A stretch of 38,985 nt of DNA from an uncultured Dysgonomonas sp. (GTDB lineage Bacteria; Bacteroidota; Bacteroidia; Bacteroidales; Dysgonomonadaceae), in the NCBI GenBank assembly GCA_937995835.1, contig CALKIV010000073.1:1-38985 (forward strand), written 5' to 3'. The notes under the pieces were generated by a model that did not search any database, was not told where the DNA came from, and was given only the letters and a program-made list of their open reading frames with translations. How positions within the stretch are numbered: the first letter of the stretch is position 1; each line of letters begins with the position of its first letter. Of this stretch, positions 1 to 8,052 are shown in pieces. Position numbers and translations under genes: made by a program.

Positions 1-2072
1 CTTTTAGAGGATATATTGTTCAAAATATTTGAGGCCTCATTCATCTCCACCATAAAGGTCGATTCTCCCAGAGAAATGTTATCAGAAGCCCCTACACGGG
101 TGAATACTTTATCTACGATGCCCAGTTGTGCAGATTCTGCCGGAACGAAGCTTCCTGCTTGCGCCATCAAAGTAATCAAGGCTGTCTGTCGTAAGAGTGC
201 CGATTTACCCGCCATATTCGGTCCTGTTACAATGATGATCTGTTGCGATTTAGGATCGAGAAATACATCGTTTTCAACGTAGGTTTCACCAATAGGTAAT
301 TGCTTTTCGATAACAGGGTGTCTGCCTTTTACGATGTTTAGTGTGTCGTCCTCTGTAATTTCTGGTCTCACATACTTATTTTCTTGTGCCACTCTTGTAA
401 ATGAGAGCAAGCAGTCCACTTGTGCAATCAAGTTAGCATTGTTTTGTATCACAGAAATATACTCCACTAGACATTGTACTAAGTCGGTGAAAAGGGCATT
501 TTCTAGCACTTGAATCTTTTCTTCGGCTCCTAAAATTTTCTCTTCATACTCCTTTAGCTCTTCTGTAATATATCTTTCAGCACTTACCAGTGTTTGTTTC
601 CTAATCCATCTGGCAGGAACTTTGTCTTTGTGCGTATTTCGCACCTCTATATAATAGCCAAACACATTGTTGAAGCCAATCTTCAAGGAAGGAATGCCCG
701 TTTCATCGCTTTCACGTTGCTGAATCTTCATCAAGTATTCTTTTCCGTGATTCTTGATCTCTCTTAATTGGTCTAATTCTTCGTTTACACCGGAGTTAAT
801 TACATTTCCCCTATTCAGTTGTGCTGGTGGATCAGGATGTATTTCTTTTTCTATTCTTGCGCTAATATTTGCGCAAGGATCGAGACTTTTGCCTAGTAAT
901 TGCAGTTTAGGCTCATTAGCACTTTCAAAAGCTGATTTTATCGGAGTAATTGCGTTTAGAGCCACTTTTAGTTGAACAACTTCCCGTGGAGATATTCTGT
1001 TGACTGCTACTTTCGAAATGAGTCGTTCCAGGTCTCCTATGAGAGGTAGTTGGTCTTCTAAGATCGATTTCAACGAGAGATCTTTGAAAAAGTATTCTAC
1101 TACAGCATGTCTGCTTTCTATCTGTTCCTTGTTTTTTAGAGGGAAAACAAGCCATTTTCTTAGCATACGAGCACCCATTGGTGAATTTGTTCGATCCAGG
1201 ATGTTTAACAAGCTTTTTCCGTCTTCGTTCATAGTGGCAACTAACTCTAGGCTCCGAACTGTGAACTTGTCGAGACGGACATATTTATCCTCCTCTATTC
1301 TAGAAATGGCAGTGATGTGCCCTATTTGTGTATGTTGAGTCGTATCCAAATAATGCAGAGCTGTTCCTGCTGCAATGATACCATTCGTTAGACTGTTAAT
1401 CCCGAACCCTTTAAGAGTCTTAGTGTCAAATTGTTTCAGTAGTCTTTCTCTAGCAGTACTTTCTGTGAAAATCCAATCATCAAGTTCGAAGATAAAATAT
1501 CGAGAGCCGAATTCATCGGTAAAAAGATGTCTCTTTCCTCTTTCTATTAAGACTTCCTTGGGTGAGAAGTTTGTTAATAACTTGTCTATATAGTCTTTAG
1601 GTCCTTGTGCTACAACAAATTCTCCGGTGGAGATGTCTAGAAAGCTTATCCCAAGTTGCTTCTTGTCGAAGTGAATAGCGCATAGGAAGTTGTTTTCTTT
1701 GTGGTTCAGGATGTTGTCATTGATAGACACACCAGGGGTCACGAGTTCAGTAACACCTCTTTTGACTAAAGTTTTTGTTGTTTTAGGGTCTTCTAGTTGG
1801 TCACAGATAGCCACTCGTCTACCAGCTCTAACCAATTTAGGCAGATAGGTGTCAAGTGCATGGTGTGGAAATCCAGCCAACTCAATATATGATGCAGAAC
1901 CGTTAGCTCTACGGGTTAAAGTTATTCCTAAAATTTCGGCGGCATCAATAGCGTCTCGCTCAAATGTTTCGTAAAAGTCACCCACGCGAAACAGAAGGAT
2001 GGCATCGGGGTGCTGTCCTTTTATCTCGTTAAACTGTTTCATCATCGGTGTTTCAACAGGCTTTTTACTCAC
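1..2072 (-). CDS. mutS: DNA mismatch repair protein MutS (3' end missing)
   Basis: MutS binds base mismatches as a clamp and recruits MutL using ATP. About 690 residues of an expected 860-880 are present; the gene runs off the left edge. Seen: the mismatch-reading Phe-x-Glu at residues 33-35 (GDFYETF), the connector, lever and clamp regions, and the Walker A motif GPNMAGKS at about 617-624 (bases 201-224). The Walker B region and C-terminal helix-turn-helix lie outside the window. The start is a GTG at 2072, because an in-frame stop lies at 2085-2087 and the family usually has a short tail before the TPMMKQ segment; the ATG at 2045 is the alternative. It is divergent from phoH and has a TACCTTTG -7 box at 2188-2181. 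Identity is very secure, start moderately so. Confidence 0.97.
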   Translation of the reverse strand, partial: MSKKPVETPMMKQFNEIKGQHPDAILLFRVGDFYETFERDAIDAAEILGITLTRRANGSASYIELAGFPHHALDTYLPKLVRAGRRVAICDQLEDPKTTKTLVKRGVTELVTPGVSINDNILNHKENNFLCAIHFDKKQLGISFLDISTGEFVVAQGPKDYIDKLLTNFSPKEVLIERGKRHLFTDEFGSRYFIFELDDWIFTESTARERLLKQFDTKTLKGFGINSLTNGIIAAGTALHYLDTTQHTQIGHITAISRIEEDKYVRLDKFTVRSLELVATMNEDGKSLLNILDRTNSPMGARMLRKWLVFPLKNKEQIESRHAVVEYFFKDLSLKSILEDQLPLIGDLERLISKVAVNRISPREVVQLKVALNAITPIKSAFESANEPKLQLLGKSLDPCANISARIEKEIHPDPPAQLNRGNVINSGVNEELDQLREIKNHGKEYLMKIQQRESDETGIPSLKIGFNNVFGYYIEVRNTHKDKVPARWIRKQTLVSAERYITEELKEYEEKILGAEEKIQVLENALFTDLVQCLVEYISVIQNNANLIAQVDCLLSFTRVAQENKYVRPEITEDDTLNIVKGRHPVIEKQLPIGETYVENDVFLDPKSQQIIIVTGPNMAGKSALLRQTALITLMAQAGSFVPAESAQLGIVDKVFTRVGASDNISLGESTFMVEMNEASNILNNISSK

Positions 2073-2180
2073 GTAGTCAATATTTTAATATGGTGGATAC
2101 AATCTTTATTATTCATATACTTCTAACAATCGAGAAGCTAAAAAGTAAAATTATTAAGAATTTGTCTTAATAAGCGTGCG

Positions 2181-2188
2181 CAAAGGTA
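2181..2188 (-). promoter_or_regulatory. -7 box of mutS promoter
   Basis: Read on the minus strand this is TACCTTTG, matching the Bacteroidetes -7 consensus TAnnTTTG. It lies about 110 bases before the mutS start. A good -33 TTTG is not obvious upstream, so only the -7 element is claimed. Confidence 0.55.
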
Positions 2189-2227
2189 CAAAAAATAGAG
2201 GAGACTAATTTTAAATCTGATGCGCCC

Positions 2228-2253
2228 TTGTTTATTAAATTAAGTTATCTTTG
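2228..2253 (+). promoter_or_regulatory. phoH promoter
   Basis: TTG at 2228-2230 and TATCTTTG at 2246-2253 resemble the Bacteroidetes -33/-7 pair. The 15-base spacer is shorter than the usual 19 or so. The phoH ATG follows 43 bases after the -7 box. Confidence 0.55.
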
Positions 2254-2296
2254 TGAACCCATTATACCTCTATGAAAGAATGATTAAAAATATTGA

Positions 2297-3271
2297 ATGA
2301 CAGAAAGAACAATAATACTAGAACAAGCTGATCCAATAATCTTTTTTGGAGTCAACAATGCAAATGTTCAATTGATCAAAACTTTATTCCCTAAACTAAA
2401 AATATTAGCAAGAGGTAATGGTATAAAAGCCATTGGTGATGGCGAGGAGCTTGCAGCCTTTGACGAAAAGATGAGACTCTTGGAAGAGTTTTGTGCACAA
2501 ACAAACAAACTGGAAGAGGATGACATCATCGAGATTGTAAAGCGAGGGAGCAAAACACCGATCAAGCAAGACAATTTGATTATCTACGGAATCAATGGTA
2601 AGCCAATCTTTGCACGAACGGCCAATCAGGAGAAATTTGTGAAAAGCTTCGACACTAACGACCTCCTTTTTGGAGTAGGGCCTGCTGGTTCAGGTAAAAC
2701 CTATACGGCTATAGCGCTAGCAGTGAGGGCTTTTAAAAATAAAGAGGTGCGAAAGATTATCTTAAGTCGTCCGGCAGTAGAAGCAGGTGAAAAGTTAGGC
2801 TTCTTGCCCGGAGATATGAAAGAAAAGATCGACCCTTATTTGCAACCCCTTTATGATGCTCTGGAAGATATGATTCCTCCTATGAAGCTGCGAGAGTATA
2901 TGGAGAACAAGGTGATACAAATAGCGCCACTTGCATTTATGAGAGGAAGAACCTTGAGCGATGCCATCATTATATTGGATGAAGCTCAGAACACTTCTAT
3001 ACCTCAGATCAAAATGTTTTTGACACGTTTGGGTACCAATGCTAAGATGATTGTCACAGGAGATATGACACAGATAGATTTACCTGCATCGCAACAGTCG
3101 GGGCTTCGTCACGCACTGCATATTTTGCAAGATATTAAAGGTGTGGGATATATAGAGTTTCAAAAATCAGATATTGTAAGGCATAAACTAGTGCAGAGGA
3201 TTGTAGAAGCTTATGATAAGGATGATGAGCGAGGAAGAAAAGAAGTAGCTAAAAAAAGAGAGAAGCAATAA
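2297..3271 (+). CDS. phoH: PhoH family P-loop ATPase
   Basis: PhoH-like proteins are cytoplasmic nucleotide-binding proteins of the helicase superfamily I fold; their role is linked to RNA metabolism and is not settled. The 324 residues contain Walker A GPAGSGKT at 128-135, the family segment SRPAVEAGEKLGFLPG at 157-172, and Walker B IIILDEAQ at 224-231, followed by a TGDMTQIDLP motif near 254-263. The length is normal for the family. The first 100 residues are the usual N-terminal domain, and the tail is rich in Lys, Arg and Glu. It stands alone on its transcript with a promoter in front; purC follows 112 bases later with its own promoter. Family assignment is firm, biological role is not. 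Confidence 0.93.
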   Translation: MTERTIILEQADPIIFFGVNNANVQLIKTLFPKLKILARGNGIKAIGDGEELAAFDEKMRLLEEFCAQTNKLEEDDIIEIVKRGSKTPIKQDNLIIYGINGKPIFARTANQEKFVKSFDTNDLLFGVGPAGSGKTYTAIALAVRAFKNKEVRKIILSRPAVEAGEKLGFLPGDMKEKIDPYLQPLYDALEDMIPPMKLREYMENKVIQIAPLAFMRGRTLSDAIIILDEAQNTSIPQIKMFLTRLGTNAKMIVTGDMTQIDLPASQQSGLRHALHILQDIKGVGYIEFQKSDIVRHKLVQRIVEAYDKDDERGRKEVAKKREKQ

Positions 3272-3307
3272 TCTATCTTCCGATAAAGACATTCGATTAA
3301 AAAAAGC

Positions 3308-3338
3308 TTTGTAGAAGTGTCCATTTCTGCTAACTTTG
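3308..3338 (+). promoter_or_regulatory. purC operon promoter
   Basis: TTTG at 3308-3311, exactly 19 bases, then TAACTTTG at 3331-3338. This is the best match in the window to the Bacteroidetes housekeeping promoter. It would drive purC, the zeta-like kinase and menG. Confidence 0.75.
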
Positions 3339-3383
3339 AGGTGCAATCGGAATGACCTATAAAACAAATAAATTATCAAAATA

Positions 3384-4337
3384 ATGATGAAAGCAGCTTT
3401 AGTAAAAACGAATTTTAATTTTTCAGGACAAAAATCAGTTTATCATGGTAAAGTGCGCGATGTATATTCCATTGGTGACGATTTATTAGTGATGATAGCA
3501 ACAGACCGCATATCGGCTTTTGATGTGGTTCTTCCGGAAGGAATTCCATACAAGGGACAGGTGCTTAATCAAATAGCAGAAAAATTCTTAGATGCTACGG
3601 CTGATATTCTTCCAAATTGGAAGCTAGCTTCTCCTGACCCTATGGTGACTGTAGGTTTGAAGTGCGAGCCTTACAAAATAGAAATGGTGATCAGAGGATA
3701 TCTCACAGGAAGTGCGTGGAGAGAATATAAAGCAGGGAATAAAACGATCTGTGGCATTACGCTACCTGATGGCATGAAAGAGAATCAAAAATTTCCTAGT
3801 CCAATCATCACTCCTACTACCAAGGCAGACGAAGGACATGACGAAAATATATCGAGAGAGGAAATCATAGCTCAAGGCATCATCAACGAAGATGAATACG
3901 TGCAACTGGAAAAATATACCTATGCTCTCTTTCAAAGAGGAACAGAAATAGCGACAGAAAAGGGATTGATTCTTGTGGACACAAAATATGAGTTCGGGAA
4001 AAAAGATGGAAAGATTTATCTGATAGATGAAATTCATACACCAGACTCTTCCAGATATTTTTATGCAAATTCTTATCAAGAACTGTATGAGCAAGGGAAG
4101 GAACAAAAGCAGCTTTCTAAAGAGTTTGTGCGCAAATGGTTGATGGATAACGGATTTCAAGGAAAAGATGGACAGAAAGTTCCGGAGATGACTCCTCAAT
4201 ATTGTGAGAGTGTGGCTGAGCGCTATATCGAACTTTATGAAAAAATCACAGGCGACAAATTTGTGAAAGCAGATGTTTCGAACATCGAAAGCAGAATAAA
4301 GTCGAATGTGGAAGAGTATTTAAAGTCAAACAAGTAA
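3384..4337 (+). CDS. purC: Phosphoribosylaminoimidazole-succinocarboxamide synthase
   Basis: SAICAR synthase joins aspartate to CAIR using ATP in step eight of de novo purine synthesis, in the cytoplasm. The 317 residues match the longer form of the enzyme typical of Bacteroidetes. Seen: the ATP-binding glycine loop region HGKVRDVYSI near 21-30, SAFDVVLP near 44-51, the repeat-like VIRGYLTGSAWREYK, the DTKYEFG metal-site region and LIDEIHTPDSSRYF. Two ATGs stand together at 3384 and 3387; either could be used. First gene of a tight three-gene run: only 13 bases separate it from the kinase-like gene. No sign of pur regulation was seen beyond the promoter. Confidence 0.96.
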   Translation: MMKAALVKTNFNFSGQKSVYHGKVRDVYSIGDDLLVMIATDRISAFDVVLPEGIPYKGQVLNQIAEKFLDATADILPNWKLASPDPMVTVGLKCEPYKIEMVIRGYLTGSAWREYKAGNKTICGITLPDGMKENQKFPSPIITPTTKADEGHDENISREEIIAQGIINEDEYVQLEKYTYALFQRGTEIATEKGLILVDTKYEFGKKDGKIYLIDEIHTPDSSRYFYANSYQELYEQGKEQKQLSKEFVRKWLMDNGFQGKDGQKVPEMTPQYCESVAERYIELYEKITGDKFVKADVSNIESRIKSNVEEYLKSNK

Positions 4338-4350
4338 AAAAGAAAGATAA

Positions 4351-4953
4351 ATGCCAAATCTCTATATCATAGCGGGGTGTAATGGGGCGGGGAAAACCAC
4401 TGCCTCCTATGCTATATTTCCCCAAATGCTAGATTGTAGAGAATTTGTCAATCTAGATGAAATAGCCAAGGGAATATCTCCTTTCGACCCTGATTCGGCA
4501 TCCATTACTGCCGGACGCATTATGGTGCATCGCATCAATGGATTGTTAGAAGCAGGAGCCGATTTTGCAGTAGAAACTACCTTGGCAACAAAGTCTTATG
4601 TTAGCTTTATTCGTAAGGCAAAAGAATTTGGTTACTTTGTTACTCTCGTTTATTTTTGGCTCACAACACCCGAGTTGGCAGTCAAGAGGGTAGAGCAAAG
4701 AGTCCGTTTTGGAGGGCATAATGTGCCGGAAGAAGTAATCTATCGCAGATATTGGGCAGGCATCCGAAATTTGTTTAGGATGTATATCCCGGTTTCAGAT
4801 TATTGGATCTTGATAGATAATTCGATAGACCCTTTTGAAGAAATAGCAGAAGGTAATAAGACAACAGTGACATCTGTAAGCAATACAGAAAAATTTCTTT
4901 ATTTGAGAGAACATGGAGAACAAAATTTCGGCAGAGAAGATACTTCCCTATAA
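4351..4953 (+). CDS. Zeta-toxin-like P-loop kinase
   Basis: A 200-residue protein of the zeta toxin/AAA kinase fold. Seen: Walker A GCNGAGKT at 9-16, an Asp at 36 in VNLDEIA where zeta toxins carry their catalytic Asp, the ETTLATKSY segment at 75-83 typical of zeta substrate sites, and GGHNVPEEVIYRRY at 121-134 with the Arg pair expected to contact ATP phosphates. Classical zeta toxins phosphorylate UDP-N-acetylglucosamine and are held by a small epsilon antitoxin; no such gene is next to it. It begins 13 bases after purC and overlaps the menG start by 41 bases in another frame, so it is probably co-transcribed and perhaps translationally coupled. Whether it is a toxin or a harmless small-molecule kinase cannot be told from sequence. 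Confidence 0.85.
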   Translation: MPNLYIIAGCNGAGKTTASYAIFPQMLDCREFVNLDEIAKGISPFDPDSASITAGRIMVHRINGLLEAGADFAVETTLATKSYVSFIRKAKEFGYFVTLVYFWLTTPELAVKRVEQRVRFGGHNVPEEVIYRRYWAGIRNLFRMYIPVSDYWILIDNSIDPFEEIAEGNKTTVTSVSNTEKFLYLREHGEQNFGREDTSL

Positions 4954-5656
4954 TCAAACAACTAGCAAAGGCGAACAAGTAGAAACCATGTTCGACTCTA
5001 TTGCTGGTAAATATGACTTCCTAAACCATACCTTGTCTTTTGGTATCGATAAAATTTGGAGACGGAAAGGCATCAACATGCTGAAGAAAGACTCTCCTAA
5101 GCAAATCCTTGATGTGGCTACCGGCACAGGAGATTTGGCCATCCGAGCTTTCAAGCAATTGAAACCTGAGCATATCTTAGGAATAGATATTTCAGAGGGA
5201 ATGATGGATGTCGCTCGTCAGAAGGTGAAAGAAATGGGGTTCTCAGATCAGATCATCTTTGATAAGCAAGATTGTATGAACTTGCTTCTAGAGGAGGCCA
5301 GTTTCGATGCAGTGATGGTCGCTTTTGGTGTTCGTAACTTTGAAAACCTAAGACAAGGTCTGAAAGAAATTAGACGAGTGCTCAAGCCGGGTGGTAAGTT
5401 AATGATTTTGGAATTGACAACCCCTCAGACCTTTCCAATGAAGCAGTTATATACATTTTACTCTAGTATCTTTATCCCTACAGTGGGCAAAATGGTATCT
5501 AAAAGTAGTGAGGCTTACACCTATCTTCCTCAGACTATTAAGGCTTTTGTTCAAGGCGAAGAAATGAGACAAGTGATGTTGGACTGTGGATTCTCAACAG
5601 CGATCTATAAAAAGTATACTTTTGGAATTTGTACGATGTATTTGGCTACGAAATAA
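4913..5656 (+). CDS. menG: Demethylmenaquinone methyltransferase
   Basis: Class I SAM-dependent methyltransferase of the UbiE/MenG family that makes menaquinone from demethylmenaquinone. In Bacteroidetes, which lack ubiquinone, menG is the fitting name (ubiE is the older one). The 247 residues show the SAM motif LDVATGTGDLAIR at 66-78, the family signatures near FDSIAGKYDFLNHTLSFGID (27-46) and the post-SAM segment RRVLKPGGKLMILELTTP. The ATG at 4913 lies inside the end of the kinase-like gene, giving a 41-base overlap; the next in-frame ATG would remove conserved N-terminal residues. Third gene of the purC run. Confidence 0.95.
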   Translation: MENKISAEKILPYNQTTSKGEQVETMFDSIAGKYDFLNHTLSFGIDKIWRRKGINMLKKDSPKQILDVATGTGDLAIRAFKQLKPEHILGIDISEGMMDVARQKVKEMGFSDQIIFDKQDCMNLLLEEASFDAVMVAFGVRNFENLRQGLKEIRRVLKPGGKLMILELTTPQTFPMKQLYTFYSSIFIPTVGKMVSKSSEAYTYLPQTIKAFVQGEEMRQVMLDCGFSTAIYKKYTFGICTMYLATK

Positions 5657-5688
5657 AATTTATTTTTCTTTTTTGTAACAAAATTATG

Positions 5689-5696
5689 TAATTTTG
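5689..5696 (+). promoter_or_regulatory. -7 box upstream of the M48-like gene
   Basis: TAATTTTG matches TAnnTTTG. A TTTG at 5672-5675 lies only 13 bases upstream, too close for the usual -33, so the upstream element is unclear. It implies an A/T-rich leader of about 110 bases before the ATG at 5816, in which I see no clear structure. Confidence 0.45.
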
Positions 5697-5815
5697 TCTC
5701 TTAATTAAGAATGGGAACGCAAACTATAATCAAGATTTAAAACAAACGCATTACAATTAGAATATACGCAAATTATTAACATTAACACTTATAAAATTAA
5801 CTAACCAAAATTATT

Positions 5816-6616
5816 ATGATTAAGAAGTCATTTTTCGCAATGGCACTTGCTGTTGCAATGTGTTTATTTGCCTCTCCAGCACAAGCTCAGTTCAAAAACT
5901 TAGGAAAATCATTAGGTAAAGCTGCAAAAGATGCAGGTAAAGCTGCCCAAACCATGGCTACAGATATGGCTTTGGAAACAGGAGCAAACAAAGTATCGGA
6001 TAAGCTAGTTGAATTTCTAGATGAAAACAATACAGTAGCTGCTGATGATAGTGAGTACACTAAGCGTCTAAAAACTATTCTAGGAGATAAATTCACAGAT
6101 GTAGAAGGTAAAGCCCTTACTGTAAAAGTATACGAAAGCGATGAAGCTAATATTCTTACACTTAATAACGGAAATATTCGTATCTATAGTGGAATGATGG
6201 ATCTTCTTAGCGACGATGAGGTTAAGGCTTTGGTTGCTCTTCAAGCAGGGCATATCAACTCTGGAAACATTAGAGAAAACTTACTGAAAGCTGTATCAGA
6301 TGACGAAAATGCAGGAGAAGCAGCTGGTGCTCAGATAGAAAAAATGCTTTCTTTCTCAGGTGACAAGTTAGGTTCAATTGCAAATGAGCTTATTCAAGTT
6401 CCTTATACAGAAGAGCAAAACAAAGAAGCTGATAAGTTTGCTAAAGGCTTCTTGACTAAAAATGGTGGCACTACAGAAGCATATGCTGAGATGATCAACA
6501 AGTTTCAAGATTTGGGACAAATAGACCTTGAAGATGAAGAACTTGATGAAGAATCAGAAAGCACTATTCAAGCAACCTCTGCTTCTAAATTTTTGAAAGC
6601 AAACTCTTTGAGATAA
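5816..6616 (+). CDS. Exported M48-peptidase-like protein lacking the HExxH motif
   Basis: A 266-residue protein with a clear Sec signal peptide ending near residue 24 (SPAQA|Q), followed by a Lys/Ala-rich segment. Residues about 80-220 have the layout of the small secreted M48 metallopeptidases of Bacteroides: a KVYESDEAN...GNIRIYSGMMDLLSDDEVKAL block before the active-site helix, and EADKFAKGFL carrying the third-ligand Glu (204) after it. Where the zinc motif HExxH should be (142-146) the sequence is LQAGH: first His and catalytic Glu are replaced by Leu and Gln, only the second His remains. It therefore looks like a non-catalytic member. The tail from about 235 is acidic. It has its own promoter and a strong terminator. 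Function unknown. Confidence 0.8.
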   Translation: MIKKSFFAMALAVAMCLFASPAQAQFKNLGKSLGKAAKDAGKAAQTMATDMALETGANKVSDKLVEFLDENNTVAADDSEYTKRLKTILGDKFTDVEGKALTVKVYESDEANILTLNNGNIRIYSGMMDLLSDDEVKALVALQAGHINSGNIRENLLKAVSDDENAGEAAGAQIEKMLSFSGDKLGSIANELIQVPYTEEQNKEADKFAKGFLTKNGGTTEAYAEMINKFQDLGQIDLEDEELDEESESTIQATSASKFLKANSLR

Positions 6617-6665
6617 TTCTTTGTAAGAAAAGACTTTAAATTCAAAATTAGAGATATATTGAACA

Positions 6666-6699
6666 CTCGGCAGAAGATTTCTTTGCCGAGTTTTTTTTT
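6666..6699 (+). terminator. Intrinsic terminator after the M48-like gene
   Basis: CTCGGCA and TGCCGAG form a 7-base stem around an 11-base loop, followed directly by nine T. A second, weaker hairpin (CACAATT at 6702-6708, AATTGTG at 6718-6724) follows in the leader of the next gene. Confidence 0.85.
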
Positions 6700-6746
6700 A
6701 GCACAATTAAAAGATTAAATTGTGTTTTATTCCTAAAATCTGAGAA

Positions 6747-7646
6747 ATGAAGAAACTGGTATTTTTCCTTTTAATATTTGTTCCATTATGGCTTTGGGGA
6801 CAAGACGAGAAATATGTGTTGTTGACAGCTGGATTGGAGTTGCCTGATACTAAGGGCACAGAAAGGCTGGTTGTTCATCATTTAATTCCCGATGATCTGG
6901 AGGGAAGGCAAAAGATTAAAAAAATGAGTATTACGCCTGAACCCCAGAGAATAATCCACATGGATGGAGCACGCTATGCCGAATTTGATCTTTTACCTGA
7001 CACGCTATTGAGTAAGAGGATAGAAATCAAAGCTATTCTGATTCTATATCAAAGAGATCTGAAAACCATAGAAGATAAAGGAGGTTCCATTCAGTTAGAC
7101 TCTACCGGTTTGGAGCGCTATTTGTTGGAGGAAAAAAATATCGAAAAAGATGATCCATATATTATGGAAGTAGCATCAAAACTGAAAGGAAAGAATACAG
7201 TTAAAACTGCAGAGAATATCTATAATTATGTTCGTTCTAACATTAAGTATTTCAGATATGGACCGAGCAATCCAAGTGCAAGATATATCTTAAAACAAGG
7301 AAAAGGAGACTTTGCAGATTTCTCTATCTCCTTCGTTGCTCTTTGTCGTTCACTTTCTATTCCGGCTCGTATGGTGTATGGGTACTCTTCCTTTTGGGCA
7401 GAAACTCCTAGGCATCAATGGGCTGAGTTTTATGACGAAGGCTTGGGGTGGATTCCTGTGGAACCAACAGTAGACAGTGGAAAGAAATTCAATGTTTTAG
7501 AGAATAAGTATATCTATATGTCATATATCTACCAAGACAAATTGTTGAAGGGGAGTTTTCCTTACTATTACAGATATCAAGGAAAAGCGCCAGGAGTAAA
7601 AGAGTTTAGTGATGTAAAAAGAGTAACCGTCGACTGGAGCTTTTGA
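6747..7646 (+). CDS. Exported transglutaminase-like protein with Cys replaced by Phe
   Basis: A 299-residue protein with an N-terminal signal peptide (hydrophobic 4-17, cleavage probably after WLWG). The C-terminal half is a transglutaminase-like domain: the helix GDFADFSISFVALCRSLSIPARMVYGY (described here by its parts, 187-213), His 223 in PRHQWAEFYDEG and GWIPVEPT at 234-241. In active members the first helix reads GDCxDxS; here residue 189 is Phe (codon TTT), and the usual Asp before PT is Glu 239. The His remains. Catalysis by the normal Cys-His-Asp triad is thus unlikely. The N-terminal half is unassigned. It follows the M48-like pseudoenzyme on the same strand behind a terminator. Sequencing error at one base could in principle explain the Cys loss. 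Confidence 0.8.
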   Translation: MKKLVFFLLIFVPLWLWGQDEKYVLLTAGLELPDTKGTERLVVHHLIPDDLEGRQKIKKMSITPEPQRIIHMDGARYAEFDLLPDTLLSKRIEIKAILILYQRDLKTIEDKGGSIQLDSTGLERYLLEEKNIEKDDPYIMEVASKLKGKNTVKTAENIYNYVRSNIKYFRYGPSNPSARYILKQGKGDFADFSISFVALCRSLSIPARMVYGYSSFWAETPRHQWAEFYDEGLGWIPVEPTVDSGKKFNVLENKYIYMSYIYQDKLLKGSFPYYYRYQGKAPGVKEFSDVKRVTVDWSF

Positions 7647-7666
7647 TATGTGCTATAAGTGCGATG

Positions 7667-7712
7667 AAAAATGAGGCATGATATACAATCATGATCATGC
7701 CTCATTTTTTTT
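7667..7712. terminator. Bidirectional terminator between convergent genes
   Basis: AAAATGAGGCATGAT pairs with ATCATGCCTCATTTT around an 11-base loop, with A on the left and T on the right flank, so it can end transcription from both sides. It lies between the transglutaminase-like gene and the zinc-ribbon gene. Confidence 0.85.
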
Positions 7713-7714
7713 GA

Positions 7715-7993
7715 TTATTTACCACTCCATCTTTTTAGTGTAGGGAAGAACTCTTTCATGCTTCTCAGGGCTTCCTCTGGACTGAATTTTTGTTCCGAGT
7801 CTTTGTTAAACTCGTCGAGATAATGCAAACAGTTAGCAATCATCTCATCCATAGTACAGACTTTCGTAAACTCCCCATCTTGATAGCAGTAAGTGCAGTA
7901 TTCTTGGCTTAGCGAAGCATCTTTGTTTGTGCCTTTTACGGCATCATCATCAATGGGCATTGCACAGCTTTGGCAAAAAGTCATTTTTTCCAT
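7715..7993 (-). CDS. Small zinc-ribbon protein
   Basis: A 92-residue cytoplasmic protein with two Cys pairs, CQSC at 7-10 and CTYC at 33-36, in the pattern CxSCxMP...SLSxEYCxYCYxDGxF that marks the putative zinc ribbon family (Pfam Zn_ribbon_2). The C-terminal half is helical and Glu/Lys-rich and ends in FFPTLKRW. The start is taken at ATG 7993 (MEKMTFCQSC); an upstream ATG at 8050 would add 19 residues unlike the family. It begins 59 bases after the stop of the ygiQ-like gene with no promoter in between, so the two are probably co-transcribed. The molecular role of the family is not known. Confidence 0.85.
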   Translation of the reverse strand: MEKMTFCQSCAMPIDDDAVKGTNKDASLSQEYCTYCYQDGEFTKVCTMDEMIANCLHYLDEFNKDSEQKFSPEEALRSMKEFFPTLKRWSGK

Positions 7994-8052
7994 GTCTTTA
8001 GATTTTATAGATTTGTGATCCCATAAAGGAAAACATTTTTCACTAAACACAA

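Noticed and set aside
3762..4199. Long minus-strand frame inside purC
   Set aside because: It is the shadow of a well-supported gene; its translation is low-complexity in Phe, Ile and Leu as expected for an antisense frame.
7994..8050. Longer N-terminus for the zinc-ribbon protein
   Set aside because: The 19 extra residues do not match the family, which begins just before the first Cys pair.
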